A DNA stretch of 64,000 bases from Blastomonas sp. CACIA14H2 (GTDB lineage: Bacteria > Pseudomonadota > Alphaproteobacteria > Sphingomonadales > Sphingomonadaceae), in contig AYSC01000006.1 in NCBI GenBank assembly GCA_000503195.1, positions 49,623 to 113,622 on the forward strand. Direction: 5' to 3'. The notes under the pieces are model-generated. The model had not been told where the DNA came from, ran no database searches, and saw only the letters and a program-made list of their open reading frames with translations. The position numbers and the translations under genes were made by a program. Below are positions 1 to 6,996 of this stretch, one piece after another (within the stretch, counting starts at the first letter, position 1; every line of letters begins with the position of its first letter).

Positions 1-1
1 C

Positions 2-472
2 TTCGCGCGCACCCAGTCGCTGTCGACCCGCTCGGCCACCGGGCAGGTCAACCTGGCCGATCTCGTCCATGACGAGCTGCTCAGCCATCACCTCAATGAC
101 GAGGACCAGGTCCGCGCCGAAGGGCCGGACATCATGCTGGGGGTCAAGGCCGCCAACATGCTGGGCCTCGCCATCCACGAGCTCGCGAGCCATGCGGTGA
201 CCTTTGGTGATCCGGGCGATCCGCCGCCACGGCTTCACGTGCGCTGGGGGATCGACGACAGCGCGGTGCAGCCGCTGCTGACGCTGCTGTGGAAGGAAGA
301 GGGGCGCAATCTCGCCGATCCCGACCAGGCGCTGGGTGCCTTGGCGCGCGATTTTGTCGAACGCGCGCTGCATTACGAGATGGACGCCGAGACTGCGATC
401 CAGACGCTGCCCGGCGGGCTGGTGTTCGATGTGCGCCTGCCGCTGGCGCGCGCGCAGGATCGTGACAGCTGA
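2..472 (+). CDS. Sensor histidine kinase-like protein, C-terminal part (gene enters from left edge)
   Basis: The reading frame is open from base 2, so the gene begins outside the window; 156 residues are visible. Around residues 62-75 the stretch LAIHELASHAV matches the N-box of the HWE/HisKA_2 kinase ATPase domain (usual form LALHELATNA), and the end, GGLVFDVRLPL, matches the last strand of that domain. The N-box asparagine, which normally binds Mg-ATP, is histidine here, and no clear G-box glycines follow. The protein may therefore be catalytically weak or a degenerate kinase. Family assignment rests on these two short motifs only. Confidence 0.6.
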   Translation, partial: FARTQSLSTRSATGQVNLADLVHDELLSHHLNDEDQVRAEGPDIMLGVKAANMLGLAIHELASHAVTFGDPGDPPPRLHVRWGIDDSAVQPLLTLLWKEEGRNLADPDQALGALARDFVERALHYEMDAETAIQTLPGGLVFDVRLPLARAQDRDS

Positions 473-632
473 TGGCAGATTTGGCGGATTTTATCGGGAC
501 TTACCAACCCATGTGATGATCGCGGGCGGCCTGGCCGCCTAATCCTGAACCCGACACGGTGCCTTTACCCACCCCCCGACGAGCCTTGAGGGGCACCGTG
601 TCACCATGCTTTACAACCAGGGACACACGCCC

Positions 633-1247
633 ATGCCCATCGCCAACTGGGCCCGTTACGGGCTCGCCGCCACGCTTGCCACTGCGGCAGGCGGGGTCCT
701 GATCTATCGCCGCAAGCCGGGCATCAACCATGATGCCGCGCCCGCGCGCAGCGCCCGGCATCGCCGACGCTTCGGCGATTATCGCGTCACCGGTGCCACC
801 GTCACCATCCGCGCCACCCCCGAGCAGATTCGTGCCTGCTGGCAGGGCAATGCGCAGCTCTGGCCGGAACTCGAATATCTGCCCTTTCCCGAAGGCAACC
901 AGCCCGATCTGTTGCTGCCGCCGTCCGAGCTGCGCGACATGGCCTCGCGCCCGTTGCTCACCCGGATCGTCGCCGAGCGCGAGGACGAACTGGTCGCCTG
1001 GCGTTCCGAGGGCGACGGCCATGCCGACATGCACGGCCGGCTGCGCTTTCGCGACAATGGCGCGAAGGGCACCGCGGTCGAGGTGATCATGGCGGTGCGT
1101 CCGCACCATTTCGCCTCCGCCTGGAAGACCGAGGCGATGATGGCCGAAGCGCTCGAGCTTGGCCTGCTGCGCGATCTGCGCCGATTGAGAATGCTGATCG
1201 AGACGGGCGAGATCGCCACCGCCCGGATGCGCCCCGACGCGGCCTGA
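633..1247 (+). CDS. SRPBCC-fold (polyketide cyclase/START-like) membrane-anchored protein
   Basis: About 204 residues. A short hydrophobic segment (roughly residues 8-24) is followed by an Arg-rich linker, then a domain whose opening pattern (RVTGATVTIRATPEQI) and closing long helix resemble SRPBCC ligand-binding folds. I chose the ATG at 633 because a CAGGGAC ribosome-binding site lies about 10 nt upstream; an in-frame ATG at 606 would add nine residues. It lies 44 nt upstream of an alcohol dehydrogenase and a small membrane protein on the same strand, so the three may be cotranscribed. The ligand is unknown. Confidence 0.65.
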   Translation: MPIANWARYGLAATLATAAGGVLIYRRKPGINHDAAPARSARHRRRFGDYRVTGATVTIRATPEQIRACWQGNAQLWPELEYLPFPEGNQPDLLLPPSELRDMASRPLLTRIVAEREDELVAWRSEGDGHADMHGRLRFRDNGAKGTAVEVIMAVRPHHFASAWKTEAMMAEALELGLLRDLRRLRMLIETGEIATARMRPDAA

Positions 1248-1291
1248 GCCGCAGCGCATCGCCGATCCAGCAAGACAGAGGAATTCAAGCC

Positions 1292-2461
1292 ATGCGAGCT
1301 GCCACCTTCCAGGGCAAGGGCGATATCGACGTCCGCCAGATGCCCGATCCCGCCATCGTCAATCCGCGCGATTGCATCATCGAGGTCACCTCCACCGCGA
1401 TCTGCGGGTCGGACCTGCACCTGTATGACGGCGTCATTCCCGGCGTCGAGAAGGACGACATTCTGGGCCATGAATTCATGGGTCGCGTCGTCGCCGTGGG
1501 CAAGGAAAGCACGCTCGAGGTCGGCCAGCGCGTCGTCGTGCCCTTCACCATCTTCTGCGGCCAGTGCTTCCACTGTTCGGAGCAGCGCTACAGCAATTGC
1601 GACAACAGCTGCCCGGTCGAGGACCAGGAGGTTGCCGAAAAGGCCTTTGGCCACCCGATGGCGGGCATGTTCGGCTATTCGCACCTGACCGGCGGCTTTG
1701 CCGGAGGCCAGGCCGAATATGTCCGCATCCCCTATTCGGACGTCGTTCCCTTGGTCGTGCCCGAGGATATTCCCGACGAGCGGCTGCTGTTCCTCTCGGA
1801 CATCCTGCCCACCGGCTGGATGGCCGCGCTCAACGCCGAGATCGCGCCGGGCGACACCATCGCGGTCTGGGGCTGCGGCCCGGTCGGGCTGTTCACCATC
1901 CTCAGCGCCTTCCAGCAGAAGGCCGGGCGCGTCATCGCGATCGACGGCGTCAAGGGCCGACTCGACATGGCCGAGCAGTTGGGCGCCGAGCCGGTCAATT
2001 TCCACGAGACCGACATTCTCGACGCGCTCAAGCAGATGACCGGCGGCATCGGCCCCGATGCGGTGATCGATGCGGTCGGCATGGAGGCGCACGGCATTGC
2101 GATCGACAACATGGCCGACCGGGTGAAGCAGGCGGTGGGCATCGGCCAGGATCGCGCGCATGTGCTGCGCCAGGCGATCATGGCCTGCCGCAAGGGCGGG
2201 CGCGTCTCGGTTCCCGGCGTCTATGGCGGCAAGGCGGATCTGTTTCCGCTGGGCGCGATGATGCAGAAGGGGCTGCAGCTGCGCACCGGCCAGACGCACG
2301 TCCGGCGCTATACGGCGGAACTGCTCGACCTCATCGAGCGTGATGTCATCGATCCCAGCTTCCTGATCAGCCACCGGCTGCCCCTCGACGAGGCGGCGAC
2401 CGGCTATCGCAATTTCCGCGATCAGCAGGACGAGTGGATCAAGGTGGTCATGCACCCGTGA
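1292..2461 (+). CDS. Zinc-dependent alcohol dehydrogenase (formaldehyde dehydrogenase-like MDR family)
   Basis: A 389-residue medium-chain dehydrogenase/reductase. Catalytic zinc ligands are seen in ICGSDLHLYDG and GHEFMGRVV. The structural-zinc loop CGQCFHCSEQRYSNC has the C-x2-C-x2-C-x7-C spacing. A Rossmann nucleotide-binding motif GCGPVGLF sits near residue 193. Length and the long insertion after the structural zinc loop resemble the FdhA-like, glutathione-independent subgroup, so aldehyde dismutation or alcohol oxidation with NAD is likely, but the substrate cannot be read from sequence. A short spacer separates it from the membrane peptide gene downstream. Confidence 0.85.
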   Translation: MRAATFQGKGDIDVRQMPDPAIVNPRDCIIEVTSTAICGSDLHLYDGVIPGVEKDDILGHEFMGRVVAVGKESTLEVGQRVVVPFTIFCGQCFHCSEQRYSNCDNSCPVEDQEVAEKAFGHPMAGMFGYSHLTGGFAGGQAEYVRIPYSDVVPLVVPEDIPDERLLFLSDILPTGWMAALNAEIAPGDTIAVWGCGPVGLFTILSAFQQKAGRVIAIDGVKGRLDMAEQLGAEPVNFHETDILDALKQMTGGIGPDAVIDAVGMEAHGIAIDNMADRVKQAVGIGQDRAHVLRQAIMACRKGGRVSVPGVYGGKADLFPLGAMMQKGLQLRTGQTHVRRYTAELLDLIERDVIDPSFLISHRLPLDEAATGYRNFRDQQDEWIKVVMHP

Positions 2462-2484
2462 CCCGGCATTGAAGGAGATTTCCC

Positions 2485-2664
2485 ATGGAATACGGCATTT
2501 TCGGCATCGTCATCCTCATCCTCGACCTGATCGCGCTGTTCAGCGTCTGGTCGAGCGGTGCGACGACCGCGACCAAATTGCTCTGGACGCTGCTGATCAT
2601 CATCCTGCCGGTGCTCGGCCTGATCGCCTGGTTCTTCGTCGGCCCCAAGCGCGCGCGCGTCTGA
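2485..2664 (+). CDS. Small PLDc_N-like membrane protein
   Basis: A 59-residue protein with two hydrophobic helices (about residues 4-20 and 32-52) and a basic C-terminal end (GPKRARV). The second helix with WTLLIIILPVLG and WFFVGPKR matches the phospholipase D N-terminal transmembrane domain family, which also occurs as stand-alone small proteins. An excellent GAAGGAGA ribosome-binding site lies 7 nt before the ATG. It is only 23 nt after the dehydrogenase and probably in the same transcript. There is no catalytic domain; the role is unknown. Confidence 0.75.
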   Translation: MEYGIFGIVILILDLIALFSVWSSGATTATKLLWTLLIIILPVLGLIAWFFVGPKRARV

Positions 2665-2677
2665 CCCCTGGCGTCGC

Positions 2678-3196
2678 CTATCCGGGTGGCAGGATGAAAG
2701 CGCGCAGCGCCTGCCAGGCTTCGGCCTTGGCGGCGAGGGGCAGCGTATAGGCCGGGCTGCTCGAGGGGAGCGCAACGATCGGCAGGTCGTGCCCGGCCAG
2801 CGCCCGCATCGCGCCGCGCGCCGAAAGCGCGCCGTTGCAGCCCACCGCGCGCAGATGCGGCAGGCGCTCGACCAGCGGGGCAAGCGGGTTGACCGTGGCC
2901 TCGCGGATATCGCCATCGAGGCTCGAGACGCGCCGCGCCGAGCCGATGACGTCCCAAAGCCCGACCCCGCGCGCGCCGAGCCGCGCGAGCCGCTCCGGAT
3001 AATCGAGCGCGACCAAAGGTTCGCCGATCACCCCTTCCATCAGCGCCCAAAAATGATTGCGCGGGTGCCCGTAATAACGCGACGCCGCCAGCGAGACGCG
3101 CCCCGGCAGGCTGCCCAGCACCAGCAGCGAGCAGCGCTCCGGAATGACCGGCGGCAGGCCGGTCACGGATTCCGTCGATGAGGGGAGGCGCGTCAT
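2678..3196 (-). CDS. DNA-deoxyinosine glycosylase (uracil-DNA glycosylase superfamily, family 6-like)
   Basis: A 172-residue protein with the motif I block LGSLPGRVSL followed by YYGHPRNHFW, and the late loop LPSSSPAY, typical of the hypoxanthine-DNA glycosylase branch of the UDG superfamily. The asparagine in GHPRNHFW is the residue expected at the active site of that branch. It would excise deaminated adenine from DNA in the cytoplasm. The start is the ATG at 3196; a GTG one codon earlier is also possible. The prophage left attachment site lies 75 nt upstream of this start, so integration may have replaced its native promoter region. Confidence 0.8.
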   Translation of the reverse strand: MTRLPSSTESVTGLPPVIPERCSLLVLGSLPGRVSLAASRYYGHPRNHFWALMEGVIGEPLVALDYPERLARLGARGVGLWDVIGSARRVSSLDGDIREATVNPLAPLVERLPHLRAVGCNGALSARGAMRALAGHDLPIVALPSSSPAYTLPLAAKAEAWQALRAFILPPG

Positions 3197-3270
3197 CACC
3201 TCGCTTCAGCCGGAAAGCACAAATCGCGCCATATCCTGTGCAAGGCGAATCGGTCCATCGATGTCGGGAG

Positions 3271-3290
3271 AATGGATGCCCCCCAAGGAT
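3271..3290. repeat. attL: 20-bp copy of the tRNA-Gln 3' end
   Basis: AATGGATGCCCCCCAAGGAT is identical to 42709-42728, where it forms the end of the tRNA-Gln gene including the encoded CCA. The flanking bases differ on both sides (G/A before, G/T after), which fixes the repeat at 20 bp. The sequence just right of it is notably AT-rich, as is common for a phage attachment arm. Confidence 0.92.
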
Positions 3291-3348
3291 GCTGAAATCA
3301 TCTCTAAACCTCCATTTTTCTTGATTATTTTCGCAAACGAACTGTCTT

Positions 3349-3393
3349 GATACCCCGGTGCGTGCCCCGATCTGGTCCGGGCGACGGGGTATC
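3349..3393. repeat. Left-arm inverted pair of GATACCCC octamers (candidate integrase or excisionase arm sites)
   Basis: GATACCCC at 3349-3356 and its inverse GGGGTATC at 3386-3393 flank about 29 nt. The second copy overlaps the stop codon of the excisionase gene. The same octamer occurs in pairs near the right end (42576, 42588) and upstream of the internal integrase (38884, 38896). Clustering at both prophage ends and beside both integrases fits arm-type recombinase binding sites. Confidence 0.55.
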
Positions 3394-3601
3394 AGCCCGA
3401 GCCCGACCAGCCGGTCGGATCGGCCTTCCAGGCCTCGATATCAGCCTCGCTCCAGGCGACTCGGCTGCCGCCCAGCTGCCGGGGTCTAGGGAACAGACCC
3501 GCCGCGATCTTGCGGTAGATCGTCGCCTGGCTGAGCGAGGTCTGATGGATGACATCACGGATCCGCATTAGGCGGCCGCAAGGGTTTGGCTGGCTGGCCA
3601 T
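3392..3601 (-). CDS. AlpA-family excisionase / HTH regulator
   Basis: A 69-residue MerR-like winged HTH of the AlpA type: RIRDVIHQTSLSQATIYR is the HTH, followed by the beta-wing GLFPRPRQLGGSRVAW and the C-terminal SEADIEAW. Such proteins direct excision by tyrosine integrases or activate integrase transcription. The ATG at 3601 has an AGGAG site about 10 nt upstream; longer in-frame starts have none. It is the last gene of the leftward early operon. In the excised circle it would lie just upstream of, and in the same direction as, the integrase at 41314-42561, with attP between them. Confidence 0.88.
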   Translation of the reverse strand: MASQPNPCGRLMRIRDVIHQTSLSQATIYRKIAAGLFPRPRQLGGSRVAWSEADIEAWKADPTGWSGSG

Positions 3602-3603
3602 GG

Positions 3604-3855
3604 TCAGCTGCTCCTGGCTTCGAAGGGTTTCTGGTGCTGGCATCCGAGCGTGCCGCGCGTGGCGCAGCGCGGGCACGGGTCGGGGCTCATCGCATAGGGT
3701 CGGTGATCGCCGGGGCCGCGATCGGGCATCGCCACCGGCATCGATGCGCCGCGGCCGATGTCGAGCGGGGTGCCGTGCGAAAAGCGGCGCGCGATCGCGA
3801 GGCGCGCTTCGCGCTCGCGGGCGGCTTCGCGGATCTGCTGGGCGAGCTGGTTCAT
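3604..3855 (-). CDS. Phage protein of unknown function with N-terminal coiled coil and Cys-pair C-terminus
   Basis: An 83-residue protein: the first 25 residues form a charged amphipathic helix (QQIREAAREREARLAIARR), and the C-terminus holds CPRCATRGTLGC, a possible single zinc knuckle. The ATG at 3855 overlaps the previous stop by 4 nt (ATGA), which decides the start. The stop lies just before the excisionase start, whose ribosome-binding site is inside this gene. Function not recognised. Confidence 0.6.
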   Translation of the reverse strand: MNQLAQQIREAAREREARLAIARRFSHGTPLDIGRGASMPVAMPDRGPGDHRPYAMSPDPCPRCATRGTLGCQHQKPFEARSS

Positions 3856-4106
3856 GCGTGGAGCTCGCGGATCAGAGCGTTCCAGTTTCGTGCAGCTCGC
3901 GTCTTCGACCACGATCGCGCGAACGTGAGATTGAGAGCGCCTTCTGGTTGGTCCTCCAGCGGCACGCCATGCGTGCACGAAACGATGAACGGGCCGGTAC
4001 CGTCATCAACGCCCTCGTATCCGGTGCTCACCTGGGGCTTACGTCCGCAGTGGCAGCGGCGAACATGATCGAAGCGATAGCCGCTCGCCGTGATAATGCT
4101 CGTCAT
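3852..4106 (-). CDS. Small phage protein with zinc-ribbon half (Lar-like)
   Basis: An 84-residue protein with RRCHCGRKP near residue 16, a second cysteine in the SCTHG stretch, and a C-terminal tail ending in a conserved-looking W-N-x2-I pattern (RAARNWNALIREL). This arrangement (CxCG, internal repeat, terminal AWN) resembles the Lar restriction-alleviation family, though the similarity is partial. The start overlaps the upstream gene by 4 nt. Confidence 0.55.
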   Translation of the reverse strand: MTSIITASGYRFDHVRRCHCGRKPQVSTGYEGVDDGTGPFIVSCTHGVPLEDQPEGALNLTFARSWSKTRAARNWNALIRELHA

Positions 4107-4324
4107 GCGCTGCGCGCCTCCTTCCAGCGCTGCCAGGCGGCAGCATGATCGGGACAAAGGTCCTTTTCGGGTGCGGGGCTGGTGGTGCAGCGCGAGCAGA
4201 TCGGCGCGTCGCAGGTGCCCCTCTTGCGACCGGGCACCTTCCAGTCGCATTCGAGATCCGCGCGGCCGCCGCACTGGACGCATTTCGGCCGACGCCGCGT
4301 GCCGCAGACGAAACCCGTTGCCAT
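4103..4324 (-). CDS. Cys-rich zinc-ribbon phage protein, probably frameshifted at its N-terminus
   Basis: The open frame gives 73 residues with cysteines in CVQCGG, CDWKVPGRKRGTCDAPIC and SRC, consistent with a treble-clef or zinc-ribbon fold found in many phage early operons. An ATG at 4352, which overlaps the preceding stop by the operon's usual 4 nt, starts a different frame reading MTCEHIRLPDGNG. Removing one base of the run at 4314-4316 joins that peptide to FVCGTRR of this frame. Either the true product is about 82 residues and a one-base insertion or sequencing error breaks it, or translation now starts at 4324. Confidence 0.6.
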   Translation of the reverse strand: MATGFVCGTRRRPKCVQCGGRADLECDWKVPGRKRGTCDAPICSRCTTSPAPEKDLCPDHAAAWQRWKEARSA

Positions 4325-4348
4325 CGGGCAGGCGGATATGCTCGCAGG

Positions 4349-4555
4349 TCATGCCGTCACCCCGATATCGGCGGCGAGCATGCGGCGGGGGCCGGAAAGG
4401 TGGATAAGGCCCTTGGGCAGCAGATGGGCTTCGACGCACAGCGTTATGCAGGCGTCGCAGATGATCGCGCCGTTCATACCGCTGATCATCAACCGGGCCT
4501 GCTCATTGGAGAGGCCGCAGAAGGAGCAATAGATCGGCTTGGGAGCTAGCTTCAT
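4349..4555 (-). CDS. Stand-alone ClpX-type zinc-binding domain protein
   Basis: A 68-residue protein. YCSFCGLSNEQARLMISG followed by IICDACITLC reproduces the C4 zinc finger of the unfoldase ClpX (C-x2-C then C-x2-C with the same hydrophobic framework), but there is no AAA+ domain. In ClpX this domain dimerises and binds adaptors and some substrates. A phage copy could compete for adaptors or redirect the host ClpXP protease; that role is inferred. The start and stop both overlap neighbours by 4 nt. Confidence 0.78.
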   Translation of the reverse strand: MKLAPKPIYCSFCGLSNEQARLMISGMNGAIICDACITLCVEAHLLPKGLIHLSGPRRMLAADIGVTA

Positions 4556-5037
4556 CCAGCGCCTCCCGAATAATCGGGCAGCAGCGGGGGCATGTTGCCG
4601 GTTTCATAGCTGGCGGCGAGCTGGGGCCGGATCGCGCGGCCGAGCAGCTGGCCATCGGGCAGGACTATGTTCGCGAGGAACTCATCCTCGAACTCGCTGA
4701 TGCCGCACTCGACAGCCTCGAGCTTTGCCTTCACCACCAGTGCGAGCGCGCGCCAGCGTTGGCGACATGCCTGTTCCCACAGCTTTCGTGCCGATTCGGG
4801 TTCGCGTTTGTGTTCCTGATACCCGCGACGATAGGTTGTGAACTCAGGCAGCTCGGGATCCGGCAGCGTCAGGACGAACCGCACATAGCGGTCGTGCGCC
4901 CTGAAGCTGATCATCGTCTGTGTCTTGCCCTGCCAGCCATAGCTGAAGGCATCGGCCCCATAACGCGTCAGCGTGCGCTCGATCTCCATGCGCGAAGCTT
5001 CCGAGCTGACCTCGGTCTTGGCGGCATAGCGCGTCAT
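4552..5037 (-). CDS. Conserved phage protein of unknown function
   Basis: A 161-residue soluble protein. It opens with a Ser-rich segment and the sequence IERTLTRYGADAF, then a strand-rich region (TMISFRAHDRYVRFVLTLPD), then a long helix (ARKLWEQACRQRWRALALVVKAKLEAVECG) and a loose C-terminus. The pattern is familiar from uncharacterised proteins in temperate phages of alphaproteobacteria. No catalytic motif is apparent. It is coupled to both neighbours by 4-nt overlaps. Confidence 0.65.
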   Translation of the reverse strand: MTRYAAKTEVSSEASRMEIERTLTRYGADAFSYGWQGKTQTMISFRAHDRYVRFVLTLPDPELPEFTTYRRGYQEHKREPESARKLWEQACRQRWRALALVVKAKLEAVECGISEFEDEFLANIVLPDGQLLGRAIRPQLAASYETGNMPPLLPDYSGGAG

Positions 5038-5321
5038 TGGACCGTGGCCTCCGCTGCTGCCTGCGCCAGCTGCGCGGCTTCAGCTCCCGCTTCCGAGAGC
5101 AAAAGTGCCAAGCTGAGATATCGGGCTTGATCCAACACCGCGCAGTTGATGACCCCGTCCGCATGGCTGATCATCACCAGCACCTGCGGCTGGCCGTCGG
5201 GCATGGTGCAGACGCGGAGCGCCATATGCCCCGGGCGCTCCTCGATGGCGTCGTTGTGGGCGTGCTGCACCTGGCATTCGAAGCCCCTGAACTTCGCCTC
5301 GATATCGACTTCGCCGTTCAT
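5034..5321 (-). CDS. Phage protein of unknown function
   Basis: A 95-residue acidic protein. A mixed alpha/beta first half (EVDIEAKFRGFECQVQHAH) ends in the strand QVLVMISHADGVINCAV, then an Ala/Leu-rich amphipathic helix (SLALLLSEAGAEAAQLAQA). The start at 5321 is set by the ATGA overlap with the upstream ParB-like gene. Nothing in the sequence identifies a function. Confidence 0.6.
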   Translation of the reverse strand: MNGEVDIEAKFRGFECQVQHAHNDAIEERPGHMALRVCTMPDGQPQVLVMISHADGVINCAVLDQARYLSLALLLSEAGAEAAQLAQAAAEATVQ

Positions 5322-6169
5322 GCCGCGCCTCCCGGGTGCTTGGCGGTCCAGTGCTTCAGCAGCACCTGGCCGGAGACGACATGCGTGTTCGTGCCGGGAG
5401 CATCGCCCTTGGCGCGCATGACCAGGCCGTACCAGTCCATCTGCTCGCGGCTGGCGAGGAACGGGGCGATCGCCTGTACGCGCGCGCTTTCCGACCAGCG
5501 CGGCGCGCGCTGGGCGAGAGCGCGTTCGTGGCGGACGATCTCGGCAATGCCGGGGAACAGCGTGCCGGCGTACTGCAGGCGACGGCCCGGCCAGGCCTTG
5601 GCCATGGCCATCAGCGCGACGGTGAGTACGTCGAGGCCGTGCATGCGATGGCAACCGCGCAGGCCGGCGATGTTCATCACCTGGCCGGGCTTGAAGCTGG
5701 CGGCGTTGGTGTGCTTCGACATCGACAGGCCGGCGGCGAGCAGCGCGCAGTTGATGTCGGCCGCGACCGGTTCGCCGGCGGCGAGATCCGCGAAGTACAG
5801 ATCGAGCTGCGACGGCGGACGCCGGCGCCGGTTGAACTCGCTGAACAGCATCGCTTCCTGCGCCGGGCCATCGGTCATCGAGATGATGCAGGGCAGCTGG
5901 TCGATATCGCCGCGCATGCGCGCTGCGGCCAGGCGATGCTGGCCGTCGACGACGTACATGCGGGTGTCAGACCGGCGTGCGACGAAGAGCGGCTGGCACA
6001 GATCCCAGTTCCAGTTCCGCGCGATCGTGCGGATCATCGACTGGCTGCCGGGCGTGTCGATCGAGCGCTGATAGGCTTCGTCGATCTGCAGCTGATCGAG
6101 CCGGCACCATTGCAGCGAGGGCATATTGCCGGTCGCGGGTGCGAATTCGGGCTTTTCGGCGTCAGGCAT
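5318..6169 (-). CDS. ParB-like protein with DGQHR motif
   Basis: A 283-residue protein. The N-terminal third carries the ParB/sulfiredoxin-like fold: LDQLQIDEAYQRS, a helical stretch, then YVVDGQHRLAAARMRG, the DGQHR nucleotide-binding box. The rest is helical and includes a basic segment (FNRRRRPPSQLD). There is no recognisable ParB centromere-binding HTH, so a role in partition is not supported; modification-linked or regulatory roles are alternatives. The ATG at 6169 overlaps the upstream gene by 8 nt; an in-frame start at 6187 is less likely. Confidence 0.7.
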   Translation of the reverse strand: MPDAEKPEFAPATGNMPSLQWCRLDQLQIDEAYQRSIDTPGSQSMIRTIARNWNWDLCQPLFVARRSDTRMYVVDGQHRLAAARMRGDIDQLPCIISMTDGPAQEAMLFSEFNRRRRPPSQLDLYFADLAAGEPVAADINCALLAAGLSMSKHTNAASFKPGQVMNIAGLRGCHRMHGLDVLTVALMAMAKAWPGRRLQYAGTLFPGIAEIVRHERALAQRAPRWSESARVQAIAPFLASREQMDWYGLVMRAKGDAPGTNTHVVSGQVLLKHWTAKHPGGAA

Positions 6170-6413
6170 GGCCTTCCTCCTCCACATAGCGGCCCTCGTT
6201 GCGCGCGATGTACTCTTTCATCATCGCGATCATGTCTTCGCGCGAGCCGTTGCTGATGTAGTTGACCCTGCCTCCCTCAATCTGCCCGAAGCCTGAGACG
6301 AGAAGTACAAAGGCGGTGTGACGCGGCCTCGTGTCGCCGTTCAAAATTCCATCGATGCCTTCCGCCAAGCCCTGCATGAGGCCGTGATATTGCGCCTGGA
6401 TAGGGTCGCTCAT
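6162..6413 (-). CDS. Small conserved phage protein
   Basis: An 83-residue protein with a central strand pair (TAFVLLVSGFGQIEGGRVNYISNG) followed by SREDMIAMMKEYIARNEG, a helix. The block GRVNYISNG with the downstream amphipathic helix recurs in uncharacterised proteins of proteobacterial phages. Function unknown. It is coupled to the upstream gene by a 4-nt overlap. Confidence 0.6.
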   Translation of the reverse strand: MSDPIQAQYHGLMQGLAEGIDGILNGDTRPRHTAFVLLVSGFGQIEGGRVNYISNGSREDMIAMMKEYIARNEGRYVEEEGHA

Positions 6414-6745
6414 GACGGCTGCCCTCCGATCTCGACGTTCGACGACATCAGATTGAGGCCCATCGCTGGGGCCATGGCCTGCACCAGCTCGCGCGCGCCC
6501 TTCATCTTTTCGTCGACGAGGCTGGTGGCGATCAGCAGGGCATTGAGGTTGACCCGGTGATCGCTGGAGACGTTCGTCGCCGCGACCAGCGCATCCATGG
6601 CCTTTTGAGCGCCATGAAAGGCGAGGTCGACGATCTCCGACGCCTTGTCCGCTGGTACGCCTACGGCCATGACCTGCTGCCGGATGGCCGCGCGCATCTG
6701 GCGTTCAGCAGCGCGCGCCTCGGGGGTCTGTTCGGTCGCGGTCAT
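6410..6745 (-). CDS. Phage protein of unknown function, mostly helical
   Basis: A 111-residue protein rich in Ala, Met and Glu. Helices include RAAERQMRAAIRQQVMAVG and EIVDLAFHGAQKAMDALVA, then the C-terminal GLNLMSSNVEIGG. No known motif was found. The start at 6745 overlaps the acyl carrier protein stop by 4 nt, so the two are probably translated together, but nothing links its function to the carrier. Confidence 0.55.
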   Translation of the reverse strand: MTATEQTPEARAAERQMRAAIRQQVMAVGVPADKASEIVDLAFHGAQKAMDALVAATNVSSDHRVNLNALLIATSLVDEKMKGARELVQAMAPAMGLNLMSSNVEIGGQPS

Positions 6746-6996
6746 GCTGCGCCTCCCGTCAGCTTGACGAGCAGCTGCTGCAGCTCGCCGACGGTGGTGC
6801 ACTCGGCGCATTCGTCGTCGGTGATCTGGACCGAGAATTCCTCCTCGAGCGCCAGCGCGATCTCGACGCCGTCCAGGCTGTCAGCCTTCAGATGCTCGCG
6901 CAGGCTGAGATCAGGCGTGACGGTCGCCGGATCGAGCCTCCCGAAATGGTCGGCGAGCACCTTGGCGACGCGGGCTTCAATGGTGAGCTGGGTCAT
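6742..6996 (-). CDS. acpP-like: Phage-encoded acyl carrier protein
   Basis: An 84-residue protein with the full acyl carrier signature: LREHLKADSLDGVEIALALEEEF, in which Ser40 of the DSL motif is the expected 4'-phosphopantetheine site, and the acidic helix II (EIALALEEEF) that binds partner enzymes. The C-terminal helix (VGELQQLLVKL) is also in place. It is in the middle of the phage early operon, with 4-nt overlaps on both sides, far from any fatty acid or polyketide gene. It could be charged by host AcpS and influence lipid synthesis or ppGpp signalling; that is inference. Confidence 0.85.
   Translation of the reverse strand: MTQLTIEARVAKVLADHFGRLDPATVTPDLSLREHLKADSLDGVEIALALEEEFSVQITDDECAECTTVGELQQLLVKLTGGAA

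Noticed and set aside
779..2455. A 558-residue open frame on the minus strand
   Set aside because: It is antisense to the SRPBCC and dehydrogenase genes. Its product is low-complexity Arg/Asp/His-rich, as expected from the complement of a GC-rich gene.
4311..4316. Programmed +1 frameshifting at GGGTTT in the zinc-ribbon gene
   Set aside because: No known slippery context or stop codon signal there; an indel or sequencing error explains it more simply.
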